64,000 nt of DNA, taken from NCBI GenBank assembly GCA_023663135.1, contig JAMPIE010000003.1, forward strand, positions 87,597-151,596. Reading direction: 5' to 3'. Position numbers and translations under genes: made by a program. This document shows positions 10,592 to 18,783 of this stretch, one piece after another. The notes under the pieces are model-generated. The model was given only the letters and a program-made list of their open reading frames with translations, ran no database searches and was not told where the DNA came from. This stretch comes from Alloprevotella sp. (GTDB lineage Bacteria > Bacteroidota > Bacteroidia > Bacteroidales > Muribaculaceae). Numbering within the stretch: position 1 is the first letter of the stretch; each line of letters starts with the position of its first letter.

Positions 10592-11295
10592 CAATTGAGG
10601 CTGAGGGTGGTAAATGTCATAGTCAAGGCATCAAAGATGAGCAGGCGGTTGACAAGGAGGTCGCCTGTACCCACTATGGCTTTAACTATTTCGGTGGCCT
10701 GGATGGTGCCGGCAATGCCCACTACGGTGTTGAGGATGCCGTTGAGAGCACACCCGCAGTCGGTGCGCTCCTCTTCAGTGTAGCCAAAGATGTCGCGAAA
10801 GGTCTTGGATGTGGATGTCTGAGTGAAGGCTTGGCCTGAGAAGCGCGCCACGGCTGCATGAGCCATGGTCTTGCCTAAGGCATGGCATGTGTCGGAGATG
10901 AGCAGTCGGGAGGCAAAGCGGTCGGTGCAGTCGGCTATGAAGTCATATTGGCTGATGAGATCATTGGCGTTGGTGGGGGTCACCAAGGTGGGATGTAGGA
11001 TGACCTCCACCTCGGGGTTGATGCGCACCATGGCCCGTCGGGCGCTCTCAATCTTGTTCGCGCCTAAATCGGGGGTGCCATGGATTATCTGTCGCTGGAG
11101 ATTGGAGAGGCTCACGGTGTCGTTGTCGGCCAAGCCAATAGTGCCCACTCCGGCGGCAGCCAGGTAGAGTGCCACGGGAGAACCGAGTCCGCCGGCTCCA
11201 ATGATAAGCACGCGAGCCGAACGGATGGCTTGCTGGCCGGGAAGGTCAATCTCGCAGAGGTTGAGATGCCCGAGGTATCTGTTGTTGGTATCCAT
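10591..11295 (-). CDS. ThiF/MoeB/HesA-family E1-like adenylyltransferase
   Basis: The family activates the C-terminus of a small ubiquitin-like sulfur carrier (ThiS, MoaD) by adenylation. The 234-residue protein has the nucleotide motif VLIIGAGGLGSPVALYLAAAGVG (about 29-51), the DNDTVSLSNLQRQ segment, and the IADCTDRFASR adenylation-site region. The candidate catalytic Cys is in TDCGCALNG near residue 180. The two CxxC zinc pairs of E. coli ThiF and MoeB are absent, because the protein ends soon after LLIFDALT. Its start lies 2 nt from the bioB stop, so the two are co-transcribed. No thiS, moaD or thiG is nearby, so thiamine and molybdopterin roles cannot be separated. Thiamine-type use is a guess from the short Bacteroidales homologues. 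Confidence 0.85.
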   Translation of the reverse strand: MDTNNRYLGHLNLCEIDLPGQQAIRSARVLIIGAGGLGSPVALYLAAAGVGTIGLADNDTVSLSNLQRQIIHGTPDLGANKIESARRAMVRINPEVEVILHPTLVTPTNANDLISQYDFIADCTDRFASRLLISDTCHALGKTMAHAAVARFSGQAFTQTSTSKTFRDIFGYTEEERTDCGCALNGILNTVVGIAGTIQATEIVKAIVGTGDLLVNRLLIFDALTMTFTTLSLN

Positions 11296-11297
11296 AG

Positions 11298-12269
11298 TCA
11301 GAAGGTCATTCCGGCATCGCTTACCAGGATGCGATCAGCCTCAACGGTTGACCCCACGGTGGTGAGCATATCGCCCATAATAGCGCCGTTTATGCCTGCG
11401 CGAATGGCCCTTAGCTGCCCCTCGCGCGAGAGGGAGGCACGACCGCCGGCAAAGCGAAGCGTGGCCTTAGGGTGGATGAGTCTGAAGATGGCCACGGCGG
11501 TGATAATCTCATCTTCCGTAAGAGGATCCATGTGCTGGAGCGGGGTGCCGGGGATGGGGCATAGGATGTTGATGGGGATAGATACAGGCTTGATGTTGCG
11601 GAGGGCCAGGGCGAGCTCCACGCGCTGACGAGGAGTCTCTCCCATGCCTATTATGCCACCCGAGCATATCTCCAGGCCGGCTTCGCGAGCCTTGGCGATG
11701 GTGACGAGCTTCTGATCCTGTGTGTGGGTGGAGCAGAGGGTTGAGAAGTGGGATGGGGAAGTCTCAAGATTGCAGTGATAGCGCGTTATGCCGGCTTGTT
11801 TGAGCATCTTGAGTTCGTCGAGGCTCAGCAAGCCCATTGAGGCGCATAGCTTGAGACTCCCTTGTGCGGCAATGTGGCTGATATGGGAGCAGGCCTTCTG
11901 GAACTCTTTGCCGCGGAGTGCTCGTCCAGAGGTGACAAGCGAGAAACGAGTGATCCCCTCTCGGCGTGATATTGAAGCCGCCTCGGCACACTTGTCGAGG
12001 GGAATAAGCGGATAGATCTCAGCTCCGGTGGTATAGTGAGCCGACTGTGCACACCACTTGCAGTCTTCGGGGCAGCGACCGGAGCGGGCGTTGACAATGG
12101 AGCAAGTGTCAAACTGTCGCGGCATGAAAGCCTTTGTGATTTCAGCGGCAGCCTTCCATAGGGCCGGGAGTTTGCTCTCGGGAAGCTCGGCTAAAGCATA
12201 AGCCTCCTCGGCCGTGATGTCGTGGCCAAGGAGGATTTTCTCTTTAATGCTATTTATGTCGATTTCCAT
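11298..12269 (-). CDS. bioB: Biotin synthase
   Basis: A radical-SAM enzyme that inserts sulfur into dethiobiotin. The 323-residue length is typical. The [4Fe-4S] cluster cysteines are Cys66, Cys70 and Cys73 in GRCPEDCKWCAQS. Other BioB features are YHCNLETSP (about 161-169), CSGGIIGMGET (about 205-215), and RFAGGRASL near the C-terminus, whose Arg is a ligand of the auxiliary cluster in the family. The chosen start at 12269 gives MEIDINSIKEK. A 19-nt tandem duplication immediately upstream repeats the start codon region out of frame. It is followed directly by the ThiF-like gene. No bioA, bioD or bioF is in the window. Confidence 0.96.
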   Translation of the reverse strand: MEIDINSIKEKILLGHDITAEEAYALAELPESKLPALWKAAAEITKAFMPRQFDTCSIVNARSGRCPEDCKWCAQSAHYTTGAEIYPLIPLDKCAEAASISRREGITRFSLVTSGRALRGKEFQKACSHISHIAAQGSLKLCASMGLLSLDELKMLKQAGITRYHCNLETSPSHFSTLCSTHTQDQKLVTIAKAREAGLEICSGGIIGMGETPRQRVELALALRNIKPVSIPINILCPIPGTPLQHMDPLTEDEIITAVAIFRLIHPKATLRFAGGRASLSREGQLRAIRAGINGAIMGDMLTTVGSTVEADRILVSDAGMTF

Positions 12270-12290
12270 AATTTATGTCGATTCCCATAA
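12252..12290. repeat. 19-bp tandem duplication across the bioB start codon
   Basis: Positions 12253-12271 and 12272-12290 are copies of TTTATGTCGATTYCCATAA with one difference (T or C). On the minus strand each copy contributes an ATG, at 12288 and 12269. The distance of 19 nt puts the upstream ATG out of frame; it opens a 12-codon reading frame ending at TAG (12250), which overlaps the true bioB start. Confidence 0.85.
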
Positions 12291-12300
12291 TTGTCGGTAA

Positions 12301-13329
12301 TCAGAAGCGGAGCACCATCTCTAAGAGGATTCTCGAGGCTTCTGCCTGGGTAGGCGTGTGGGAGTGATGGAAGAAGGCATGCTCCCAGTTGGCTCTGACG
12401 TCGCAGAAGAGCCCTTTTGATACCTGCGAGGTCATCGTGGCGCCAAGTGTGATTCGATTGCGAGTCGGATTGTCGGTTGAGATGATGCGCTGCGAGCCGG
12501 TAGGCGTGATACGCGGGGCAGTTAACGAGGCATGGTCGTAAAGTCCGTCATAACGAGCCTGGACCGACATCTTGTTGAACACGCCGGCGTGGATGGGGAA
12601 GCCATAGTTGACCCATGTCACCCATGAGTGGGAGTCGGAGTGTGCTCCGCCGGTGTAATGTTCATACATATATTCGGCCTGAGCCTCCCAGCGACCTTTG
12701 CGGAAGACGATGGCACCGTCGAGGAGGTTGGCTCTGACGCTATCGGGAACGAGCGAGGCCAAGCCGGCTTCAAAAGTCCATGAGCCGAGGGCGAGGGTAG
12801 CCTTACCGGCGGCTGCCACACGGTCTTGCCATACGTTGTGGTCGCCTATGGCGCGAGGATTGAAGGCGCCGGCCTCGATGGTGAGGGGAGCGGAGGGGAG
12901 GGCATAGATGAACTTTGCGCCGACGGCACGATAGTTGCACATCTGTTTGCCCATATATGTTCGATTGGCAAAGATATAGTTGGCCGGAGCGCGGAAGGTC
13001 TCGATGCCAAAGGGCATACGGAACTGACCGGCCTGGATAGCCAGGCCCTTGGTGATGGTGATTTTTCCCCAAGCATCGAGGATTTTCATCTTGCCTTGGT
13101 CGCAGAGGTCGGTTTGCACAAAGTAGTTGATGGAGCTGTTGATATTGCCGGCCATGGTGAGGCGGGCGTTGCGCACCTGGAAGCGATATCTGACAGGATC
13201 CTGGGTGGTCATCTCAAAGCGAGTGCGTATGGCGCCATGAAACTCCGGGGCATGGATGGTGCCGTCGGCATATGCTGTGAGGGCAGCAAAGAGAGAAAGA
13301 AGAGAGACTATGTACCTATTGATAGACAT
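12301..13329 (-). CDS. Outer-membrane porin, phosphate-selective O/P-like
   Basis: A 342-residue exported beta-barrel. Residues 1-21 are a signal peptide ending AYA. The body alternates hydrophobic and polar residues and contains porin O/P-type segments: PVRYRFQVRNARLTMAGNI near 45-63, IQAGQFRMPFGIE near 97-109, and AVGAKFIYALP. It ends in ILLEMVLRF, with the C-terminal aromatic residue required for barrel assembly. Most Bacteroidetes relatives are annotated as OprO/OprP; substrate selectivity is unproven. The bioB start lies 31 nt beyond its stop, so readthrough transcription into bioB is possible. Confidence 0.82.
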   Translation of the reverse strand: MSINRYIVSLLSLFAALTAYADGTIHAPEFHGAIRTRFEMTTQDPVRYRFQVRNARLTMAGNINSSINYFVQTDLCDQGKMKILDAWGKITITKGLAIQAGQFRMPFGIETFRAPANYIFANRTYMGKQMCNYRAVGAKFIYALPSAPLTIEAGAFNPRAIGDHNVWQDRVAAAGKATLALGSWTFEAGLASLVPDSVRANLLDGAIVFRKGRWEAQAEYMYEHYTGGAHSDSHSWVTWVNYGFPIHAGVFNKMSVQARYDGLYDHASLTAPRITPTGSQRIISTDNPTRNRITLGATMTSQVSKGLFCDVRANWEHAFFHHSHTPTQAEASRILLEMVLRF

Positions 13330-13363
13330 TGATAATAACGGATGAATGATTGGTTAGGAGCTG

Positions 13364-13371
13364 CAAAATTA
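13364..13371 (-). promoter_or_regulatory. Possible -7 element for the porin gene
   Basis: TAATTTTG reads on the minus strand at 13371..13364, 35 nt above the porin start. No TTTG is found at the expected -33 distance, so this is only a partial match. Confidence 0.4.
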
Positions 13372-13500
13372 CTTAGAGCCGCTCTAATACGCTTTTCTTT
13401 TAATTAATTTTTGCACATATGGGCGTCCATGTCGCCCAACATCGTTTTTCATATATATGAACGCGAGCTCGGGATATGGAACATAGTCAACATACTATAG

Positions 13501-13743
13501 AGATTAAATAACCGAGTCAACTTCAGCCAGGAATTAGACATAAGAATAGTCAACCTGTTTCAGGAAACTACAAATGCTTTTCAATCCAACCCATTTGTCC
13601 CGATCAAGAATATTTTCAAGATTGGTGATGACAGAACATACGCGCCGTTCCTCCCGACCATGTGCATTTCCTTCCATGACGCGCTCGGTAACTACTCGGC
13701 AAGACTGGGGCAGAAGAGAGCGAGGCGGCCAGCCCCTACGTAG
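13501..13743 (+). pseudogene. Unidentified open-frame remnant
   Basis: An 80-codon plus-strand frame open from just after a TAG (13498-13500) to TAG at 13741, without a start codon before an internal ATG near 13660. The conceptual sequence looks protein-like over its middle (VNLFQETTNAFQSNPFVPIK, then FKIGDDRTYAPFLPTMC, then SFHDALGNYSARL). It runs into the hairpin downstream of the sugar symporter. I do not recognise a family. It could be a decayed gene or a chance open frame. The rest of the 470-nt gap 13330-13802 holds only the porin -7 box and the hairpin at 13720-13760. Confidence 0.3.
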
Positions 13744-13760
13744 GGGATTGGCTGCCTCGC
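13720..13760 (-). terminator. Hairpin downstream of FHS symporter
   Basis: Arms GCGAGGC-GGCCA-CCCC and GGGG-TGGCTGCCTCGC close on a TACGTA centre. There is no clear U-run on either strand. Its position 42 nt past the symporter stop suggests termination or 3'-end protection. Confidence 0.6.
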
Positions 13761-13802
13761 CTGAAATCTGTTTCGCTGTTTATAGCGACATAAGAGGACT
13801 GA

Positions 13803-15113
13803 TTAGATGGCGTCGAGCACCTGAGTGGCTTCCTCTTCCTCGGTGAGGGATGGCTTGTGGCTCACGCGGCTGCCGATGAGGGCATAGAAGAGGAGGTAGG
13901 CGGCGCAGCCAACTACTACCCAGAAGGAGTTGTAGTAGCCAACTGCGTCGGCAACAGCGCCCTGAATGGCGAGCATCACGGCGCAGCCAAATACCATGGT
14001 CATGAAGATACCGGAGGCTATGGCGGTATACTTGCCAAGACCCTCAACGGCCATGTTGAAGATGGCACCCCACATTACGGAAGTGCAGAGGCCCACGAGG
14101 AGGAATGCGAATATACCTAAGGGTATGGGGGTCATCACCACTTCAAGTTTTCCCCAGTCGATGCCGGGAAATGAAACCTTGATGGCCTCGGGAGCATACA
14201 TGCCGAAGAGGACGAGGATGATGGTGGCGGTGGCCACGGTGGTGACCATGGCGCGGGCAGATACTTTGGAGCCGATAGAGGCACCGACAAAGCGACCAAT
14301 AAGCATCATAAACCAGTAGACGGCGATGATAAGACCCACAGTGGACGGCTCAATGCCTTCGCCGATGAGAAGCTGTTGGGAGTAGTTGGGGACACCTACT
14401 TCGATGCCCATGTAGAGGAAGATTGCGAGGGCGCCGAGGGCAAAATGGCGGTGGCTCATTGCGCCCTTAATGAGGCTTAGCTGGACAGGAGCTTGAGCGG
14501 GCTCCTGTATCTTGGTGAAGCAGATGACGATAAAGGCCACTACGAAGATGGCCAAAGCGATCATCAAGGCGGGGGTGGCATCGGCGATTTTCGCTTTAGA
14601 CATATCAGCGATGAGGGCACCCATAAGGATGTAGCAGGCTACGGCCATTGTGGAGTTGAACACTCCGCCGAGTTGGATTAGCTTGTTTCCCTCGTTGCCG
14701 CCACCGCCAAGAATGTTGAGCATGGGGTTGACAACGCAGTTGAGGATACACATACAGAGACCTGAGATGAAGGCGCCAATGAGGTAGACGGTAAACACGG
14801 CACCGAGGTTGGCCTGGGCATCCATGAGACCTGACACCCATTGGATGAGGATGCCTGCGGCACCGATGGCGAGGCCGATGAGGGCTGTCTTCTTGTAGCC
14901 GAATTTAGAGATAAGCATACCGGCGGGGATGCCCATGATGAGGTAGGCAACGAAGTTGCCGTAGTTGCCGATCTGCGCAAGGACATTTGAGATGTCGCCT
15001 TGTGCCTTGATGATGGTAGCCATTGGCGTACACAGGTTTGTGACGAAGGCTATCATGCCAAAGAGGGCGATCATGACTATGATGGCGCCCCATTGTTTGG
15101 CTTGGTTGCTCAT
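13803..15113 (-). CDS. FHS-family sugar:H+ symporter (GluP/FucP-like)
   Basis: A 436-residue MFS transporter with about 12 membrane segments, e.g. IIVMIALFGMIAFV near 10-24. The loop GIPAGMLISKFGYKKTALIG (about 61-80) is the MFS motif A equivalent. The NPMLNILGGGGNEGNKLIQLGGVFNS segment (about 126-151) is characteristic of the fucose-galactose-glucose symporter branch. It imports a monosaccharide with protons across the inner membrane; glucose or galactose is the likeliest substrate, by family only. No sugar-catabolic genes flank it. I see no consensus promoter in the 49 nt separating it from the upstream yggS-type gene, so it may be transcribed with that gene. Confidence 0.85.
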   Translation of the reverse strand: MSNQAKQWGAIIVMIALFGMIAFVTNLCTPMATIIKAQGDISNVLAQIGNYGNFVAYLIMGIPAGMLISKFGYKKTALIGLAIGAAGILIQWVSGLMDAQANLGAVFTVYLIGAFISGLCMCILNCVVNPMLNILGGGGNEGNKLIQLGGVFNSTMAVACYILMGALIADMSKAKIADATPALMIALAIFVVAFIVICFTKIQEPAQAPVQLSLIKGAMSHRHFALGALAIFLYMGIEVGVPNYSQQLLIGEGIEPSTVGLIIAVYWFMMLIGRFVGASIGSKVSARAMVTTVATATIILVLFGMYAPEAIKVSFPGIDWGKLEVVMTPIPLGIFAFLLVGLCTSVMWGAIFNMAVEGLGKYTAIASGIFMTMVFGCAVMLAIQGAVADAVGYYNSFWVVVGCAAYLLFYALIGSRVSHKPSLTEEEEATQVLDAI

Positions 15114-15162
15114 GATAATAGGTTTAGGGGGTTATTTGTGATGAATTTATTGTTTATGCGGG

Positions 15163-15828
15163 TCAATATTCGCGGGGGCCGAAGATGGCTGTCCCCACTC
15201 TCACCATGGTGGAGCCTTGGCGTATGGCTTCGTCGCGGTCGTCGCTCATGCCCATTGAGATGATGGTGAAGGTGGGGTCAGAGGCCATAGGGCCGGCTTT
15301 GAGGCGGCTGAAGGTCTCGGCGATGAGATGGAAGTCGGCGCTTATGCGTTCCGGGTCGTCGGGGGTGTTGGATGCCATGCCCATCACGCCGCGGAGCTTA
15401 GTGGCCTTGAGTGTGGGGATCACCCGGGCGGCAATCTCCATTGCCTCATCGGGGGTGAAGCCGCTTTTGGTGGCTTCAGCGGCCACATGAAGTTCAAGGA
15501 GGATGTCTATTTTGCGACCTTGGCGAGCAGCCTCGGCATCAACGGCGAGGAGGAGGCGCTCTGAGTCGATGCTCTCAATCATGGAGGCTGTGGCCACCAC
15601 TGGACGCACCTTGTTGGTTTGCAGGTGGCCGATGAAGTGCCAGATGATGTCGGGTGGGAGGATGGCGGCTTTTTGCGTGAGCTCGGCGGCGCGGCTCTCT
15701 CCAAAGAGGCGCTGCCCGGCGTCGTATGCCTCGCGTATAGCCTCGGCGGGATGGAATTTAGAGACCGCCACGAGCTCCACCCCCCGGGGGATGGTGGCGC
15801 GCACTGCCTCAAGTCTCCGTGCTGTCAT
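15163..15828 (-). CDS. YggS/PROSC-family pyridoxal phosphate homeostasis protein
   Basis: A 221-residue, single-domain alanine-racemase-fold TIM barrel that binds PLP and buffers its supply; the family has no established catalytic activity. The PLP lysine is Lys24 in LVAVSKFHP. Other signatures are LFGESRAAELTQK, WHFIGHLQTNK (about 63-73) and the C-terminal ISMGMSDDRDEAI with VRVGTAIFG. It starts 10 nt after the DUF4494 stop, so both are probably in one transcript. Confidence 0.93.
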   Translation of the reverse strand: MTARRLEAVRATIPRGVELVAVSKFHPAEAIREAYDAGQRLFGESRAAELTQKAAILPPDIIWHFIGHLQTNKVRPVVATASMIESIDSERLLLAVDAEAARQGRKIDILLELHVAAEATKSGFTPDEAMEIAARVIPTLKATKLRGVMGMASNTPDDPERISADFHLIAETFSRLKAGPMASDPTFTIISMGMSDDRDEAIRQGSTMVRVGTAIFGPREY

Positions 15829-15837
15829 GTGGCTGTT

Positions 15838-16293
15838 TTATTGTTGGTTGGCCTTGTCTTGGGCACTTTTCCACTCGTGGCAATAGACGTCGAGGAGAGG
15901 TGTCTCGGTGAGCGACACGAGGTCAAAGTCGCCCATGGTGCCTTTCATCCCATCCTTGAAGTTGCTGTAAGCGCCATCAAATGAGCTGCCGGCTACGAGA
16001 ATCTGTGAGATGGCTTTTTTCTCGGCGGCGGTTTTCTCGTCGATGGTGATGAAGGCTACCTTGGCCAGGTACCATTTGTCGGCGGTGTCGTCGCGGAAGA
16101 TGTCGGAGATCTTGGTGCGCTTCACGGCACTCACAGAAAATTCGCCTGAGATGAAGGGGGTCTGTTCCTCAATGATACGTGCTTCGGCCTCAGTGAAGGT
16201 GAGTGCATCAACGAGAAAGGCCTCGGTAACTTTTTTCACAATGCCGTTTTCCATCATCTTATCGTAGCGCACTTTGCATTCAAACCAGTTCAT
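15838..16293 (-). CDS. DUF4494 family protein
   Basis: A 151-residue soluble protein without signal peptide or membrane segment. It begins MNWFECKVRYDK and contains VTEAFLVDALTFTEAEARI, the usual pattern of the Bacteroidetes DUF4494 family, whose function is unknown. It is closely followed by the yggS-type gene, a pairing that may reflect simple co-transcription. Confidence 0.85.
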   Translation of the reverse strand: MNWFECKVRYDKMMENGIVKKVTEAFLVDALTFTEAEARIIEEQTPFISGEFSVSAVKRTKISDIFRDDTADKWYLAKVAFITIDEKTAAEKKAISQILVAGSSFDGAYSNFKDGMKGTMGDFDLVSLTETPLLDVYCHEWKSAQDKANQQ

Positions 16294-16343
16294 TGTCGTA
16301 GGTAATTAGTGTGATATATGGGCTAAAAAAATATGTTTGGGTG

Positions 16344-18596
16344 TCAGTTTATGGCCACTTTCTTAGTCAAAGGGTTGCTCAGACCGGGGGCAGATGCCTT
16401 AATGATATATATGCCCGGGGTGAGGTGGGAGAGGTCAAGGATGGCCTCCTGTCCGGGGACGGTGGCTGTTGCAGCCAATGAGCCTGAGGTGGTAAAGATG
16501 CTGATTGTCACCTCCTTTGCGCCGGGGATGATTGCCGAGGCGGAGGAGGAGTCAAAGGAGATGAGGCCGTCGGGGGCTGAGAGGCTCACGTCGGCTATGC
16601 CATTCTTTCCGCCGAGGGCGAGGGCTTTCTTTATTCCGGCGAGGGCGTCGACGCGTCCGGCTCCGAGGCGAATGGCGTTAACACCACCCTTGTCGTAGGT
16701 TTCATCTTTGATGGATGTCTCGGCCACTATGTCGAGTATGTCGTCGATGGTGAGGTCGGGATTGGCTTCAAGCCAGAGGGCAATCACGCCGGTCATGAAG
16801 GGGGTGGCCATTGATGTGCCGAGCATATGGCCATAGTATGCATCCATTCCAAGGAGGTTGGATGCTTTTACGCGAGCCGAATACTTGTCGGTCTTTTCCC
16901 CCTTGGTGTAATAGCGGTTGAGGGCAGAGACGAGCACTGTGCCCGGAGCTGAGACGTGGGGAAGAGTGCGACCGTCGAGGAGAGTACCGTAAGAGGAGTA
17001 GCCGCTGGGCTGGAGGTAGGGGAAGCTGGTGTTTTTGTAGCCATAGAAGCCCTTGTCGAGGGCCGGCCATGAATCGCGGGTGTTGAAGGCGCCTACGGAG
17101 ATGATGTTTTGACCTGTGGCGAGGTCGGAGATCGACATATCGGGTGATCCACCCTCAAAGCTCTTTATGCCGGCGGTGAAGAAGGGGTTGTCGCCGTTGT
17201 TGGCAAAGGCGAGAATGCGAGTGCCCTCCGGAGCCAATGCCTCGATGGCCAGGACGACGCCGGTGTTGCTCGTCATGGGATAGACGCCGTCAAGGCTGAT
17301 GTATGTGTAGGTGTTCTCAGGGTCGCCCTCTGCGTTTTCGCCAATGCCCATCTCAGGTTTACCGCCAAAATATTGGGCATACTTGCCAAGCATGGCGAGA
17401 CTCATAGACACGCATTCGCCACTCGAGGTGAAGGGCTGGGCCTTGACCTTAAACACTCTCTCGCCTGTCGTCTTGTCGTAGCCGGAGAGATAGACGGTCA
17501 TTGGTTCGGTGGAGTAAAGCTCGATGGCCTGCTCGGAGGGATCCGATGCTTTAGCGTCGGAGAGGTCTACTCCGGTGGTCATCTGCCCGGAAGAACCGAT
17601 GACGTGGTTGATGGAGATATTGCGGTCGCCCTCATTTCCGGCGGCCACGGCGATGATGGCATCCTTGCCGAGCTCGGCTATGGCTCGCGAGAAGAGACCC
17701 TCACCGTTGTGGGGGCCGAGGCCCATGCCAAGACTCATATTCACCACAGCGGGCTTACCCACTGAGGCGGCATAATCTATGATGGTGTTTACGCCAAGGA
17801 GGATGGAGGATAGGTCGAGGCTACCACCGGCCATTACTATATCGGCATCTGGGGCCACGCCATAGTAGGGAAGAGGGCGCTCGGATATCGATGTGATGGT
17901 CACTTTGCCTTGGGCGTTGGGCTCGCTGAGAATGGGCACCATTGCTTTGTCGACATGTCCGCCGGCAGCGATGCCGCTCACGTGGGTGGCGTGTGTCTCG
18001 CTCTTGGAGTCGGTCATGGCCCGGCGCATCTCCTCGACGGTGGTGTAGGTCTTGATCTTACCTCCCTTGGAGATGGAGGCAAAGAGCTTGACACGGGTGA
18101 CAGTGTCGCCTTGGGTAAAGGCGGGGTGGAGCGGGTCAAAGCCCACGTCGACAATGCCTACCACCACATCCTTGCCGGTAAAGGCTTGGGGGAGTGCGAG
18201 GCCGGCATGGACGTCGTTTACGCCGGTGGGCTTGCGAGCCTCGTCGAGCAGCGGGCGGGCTTCGGAGCCGAAGTCGATGGCGCGGATGCCACCGAGGCGG
18301 GCGGCTCGTCGAGCCTGCGAGTAGGGAAGGGTCACGATGGCGAAGGTGCCAAAGGTGGCTTTCACCTCAGCACCTATGGCGATGAGGGAATCGAGGGCTG
18401 AGGGTGAGCTGAGCTCGATGGTGGCGAGGGTATGGCTGTCCTCGTCATTATCCTCAGCAGATCGACTGGCGGTGGCTGCCTCATGACGAGCCAAGGCACG
18501 GCATGCGGCCGGGCTGAGTGTGGTTTGTGCCACAGACCCCATGGCGGTGATAACTATGGCTGCGGCGGTAAGTATCAGTCTATTACGGATGTTCAT
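16344..18596 (-). CDS. Secreted subtilisin-like (S8) serine protease with T9SS-like tail
   Basis: A 750-residue exported protease. A signal peptide covers about residues 1-23 (LILTAAAIVITAMGSVAQ). The catalytic triad is Asp150 (GIVDVGFDP), His205 (ATHVSG) and Ser595 (GTSMATPF), with oxyanion Asn321 (AAGNEG). A long insertion of about 240 residues between Asn and Ser sits where fibronectin-like or PA-like insertions occur in related enzymes. The last 75 residues end in LTPGIYIIKASAPG then LTKKVAIN, resembling the Por/type IX secretion C-terminal sorting domain. A TTG two codons upstream (18602) is possible but the ATG at 18596 is preferred. Likely a cell-surface or secreted endopeptidase; substrate unknown. 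Confidence 0.88.
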   Translation of the reverse strand: MNIRNRLILTAAAIVITAMGSVAQTTLSPAACRALARHEAATASRSAEDNDEDSHTLATIELSSPSALDSLIAIGAEVKATFGTFAIVTLPYSQARRAARLGGIRAIDFGSEARPLLDEARKPTGVNDVHAGLALPQAFTGKDVVVGIVDVGFDPLHPAFTQGDTVTRVKLFASISKGGKIKTYTTVEEMRRAMTDSKSETHATHVSGIAAGGHVDKAMVPILSEPNAQGKVTITSISERPLPYYGVAPDADIVMAGGSLDLSSILLGVNTIIDYAASVGKPAVVNMSLGMGLGPHNGEGLFSRAIAELGKDAIIAVAAGNEGDRNISINHVIGSSGQMTTGVDLSDAKASDPSEQAIELYSTEPMTVYLSGYDKTTGERVFKVKAQPFTSSGECVSMSLAMLGKYAQYFGGKPEMGIGENAEGDPENTYTYISLDGVYPMTSNTGVVLAIEALAPEGTRILAFANNGDNPFFTAGIKSFEGGSPDMSISDLATGQNIISVGAFNTRDSWPALDKGFYGYKNTSFPYLQPSGYSSYGTLLDGRTLPHVSAPGTVLVSALNRYYTKGEKTDKYSARVKASNLLGMDAYYGHMLGTSMATPFMTGVIALWLEANPDLTIDDILDIVAETSIKDETYDKGGVNAIRLGAGRVDALAGIKKALALGGKNGIADVSLSAPDGLISFDSSSASAIIPGAKEVTISIFTTSGSLAATATVPGQEAILDLSHLTPGIYIIKASAPGLSNPLTKKVAIN

Positions 18597-18668
18597 TGGC
18601 AAGATGAAAGTGATAGGTGAAGGATGGGGAGAGAGGCAAGCCGCTTCCGGCTATGGCCTATCAATCTG

Positions 18669-18676
18669 CAAAGATA
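18669..18676 (-). promoter_or_regulatory. Probable -7 element for the subtilase gene
   Basis: TATCTTTG on the minus strand, 72 nt above the ATG. The -33 position lacks TTTG, so only the -7 half matches. Confidence 0.45.
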
Positions 18677-18708
18677 ACAAAAATCCATGTCTTTGCGGCC
18701 TGTGGGGC

Positions 18709-18755
18709 GAAAAAAAGCGAGGCGGCCCCGGTGGAACTCTGTCCGACGGGGCCGC
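18709..18755 (-). terminator. Rho-independent terminator of chitobiase-repeat gene
   Basis: GCGGCCCC (18722-18729) pairs with GGGGCCGC (18748-18755). It is followed on the minus strand by CTCGC and a run of seven T. It lies 28 nt past the stop of the large gene to its right. Confidence 0.85.
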
Positions 18756-18783
18756 TTAGGCTATTGTTGGCTTTTGCCAATGA

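Noticed and set aside
13720..13760. Possible CRISPR or attachment-site repeat
   Set aside because: A single hairpin with no further spaced copies and no tRNA or integrase nearby; best read as a terminator-like structure.
13574..13846. 90-codon plus-strand frame with an ATG in the porin-symporter gap
   Set aside because: It is Arg/Ser/Pro-rich, runs through the symporter hairpin into the antisense of its 3' end, and competes with a more protein-like frame in the same place.
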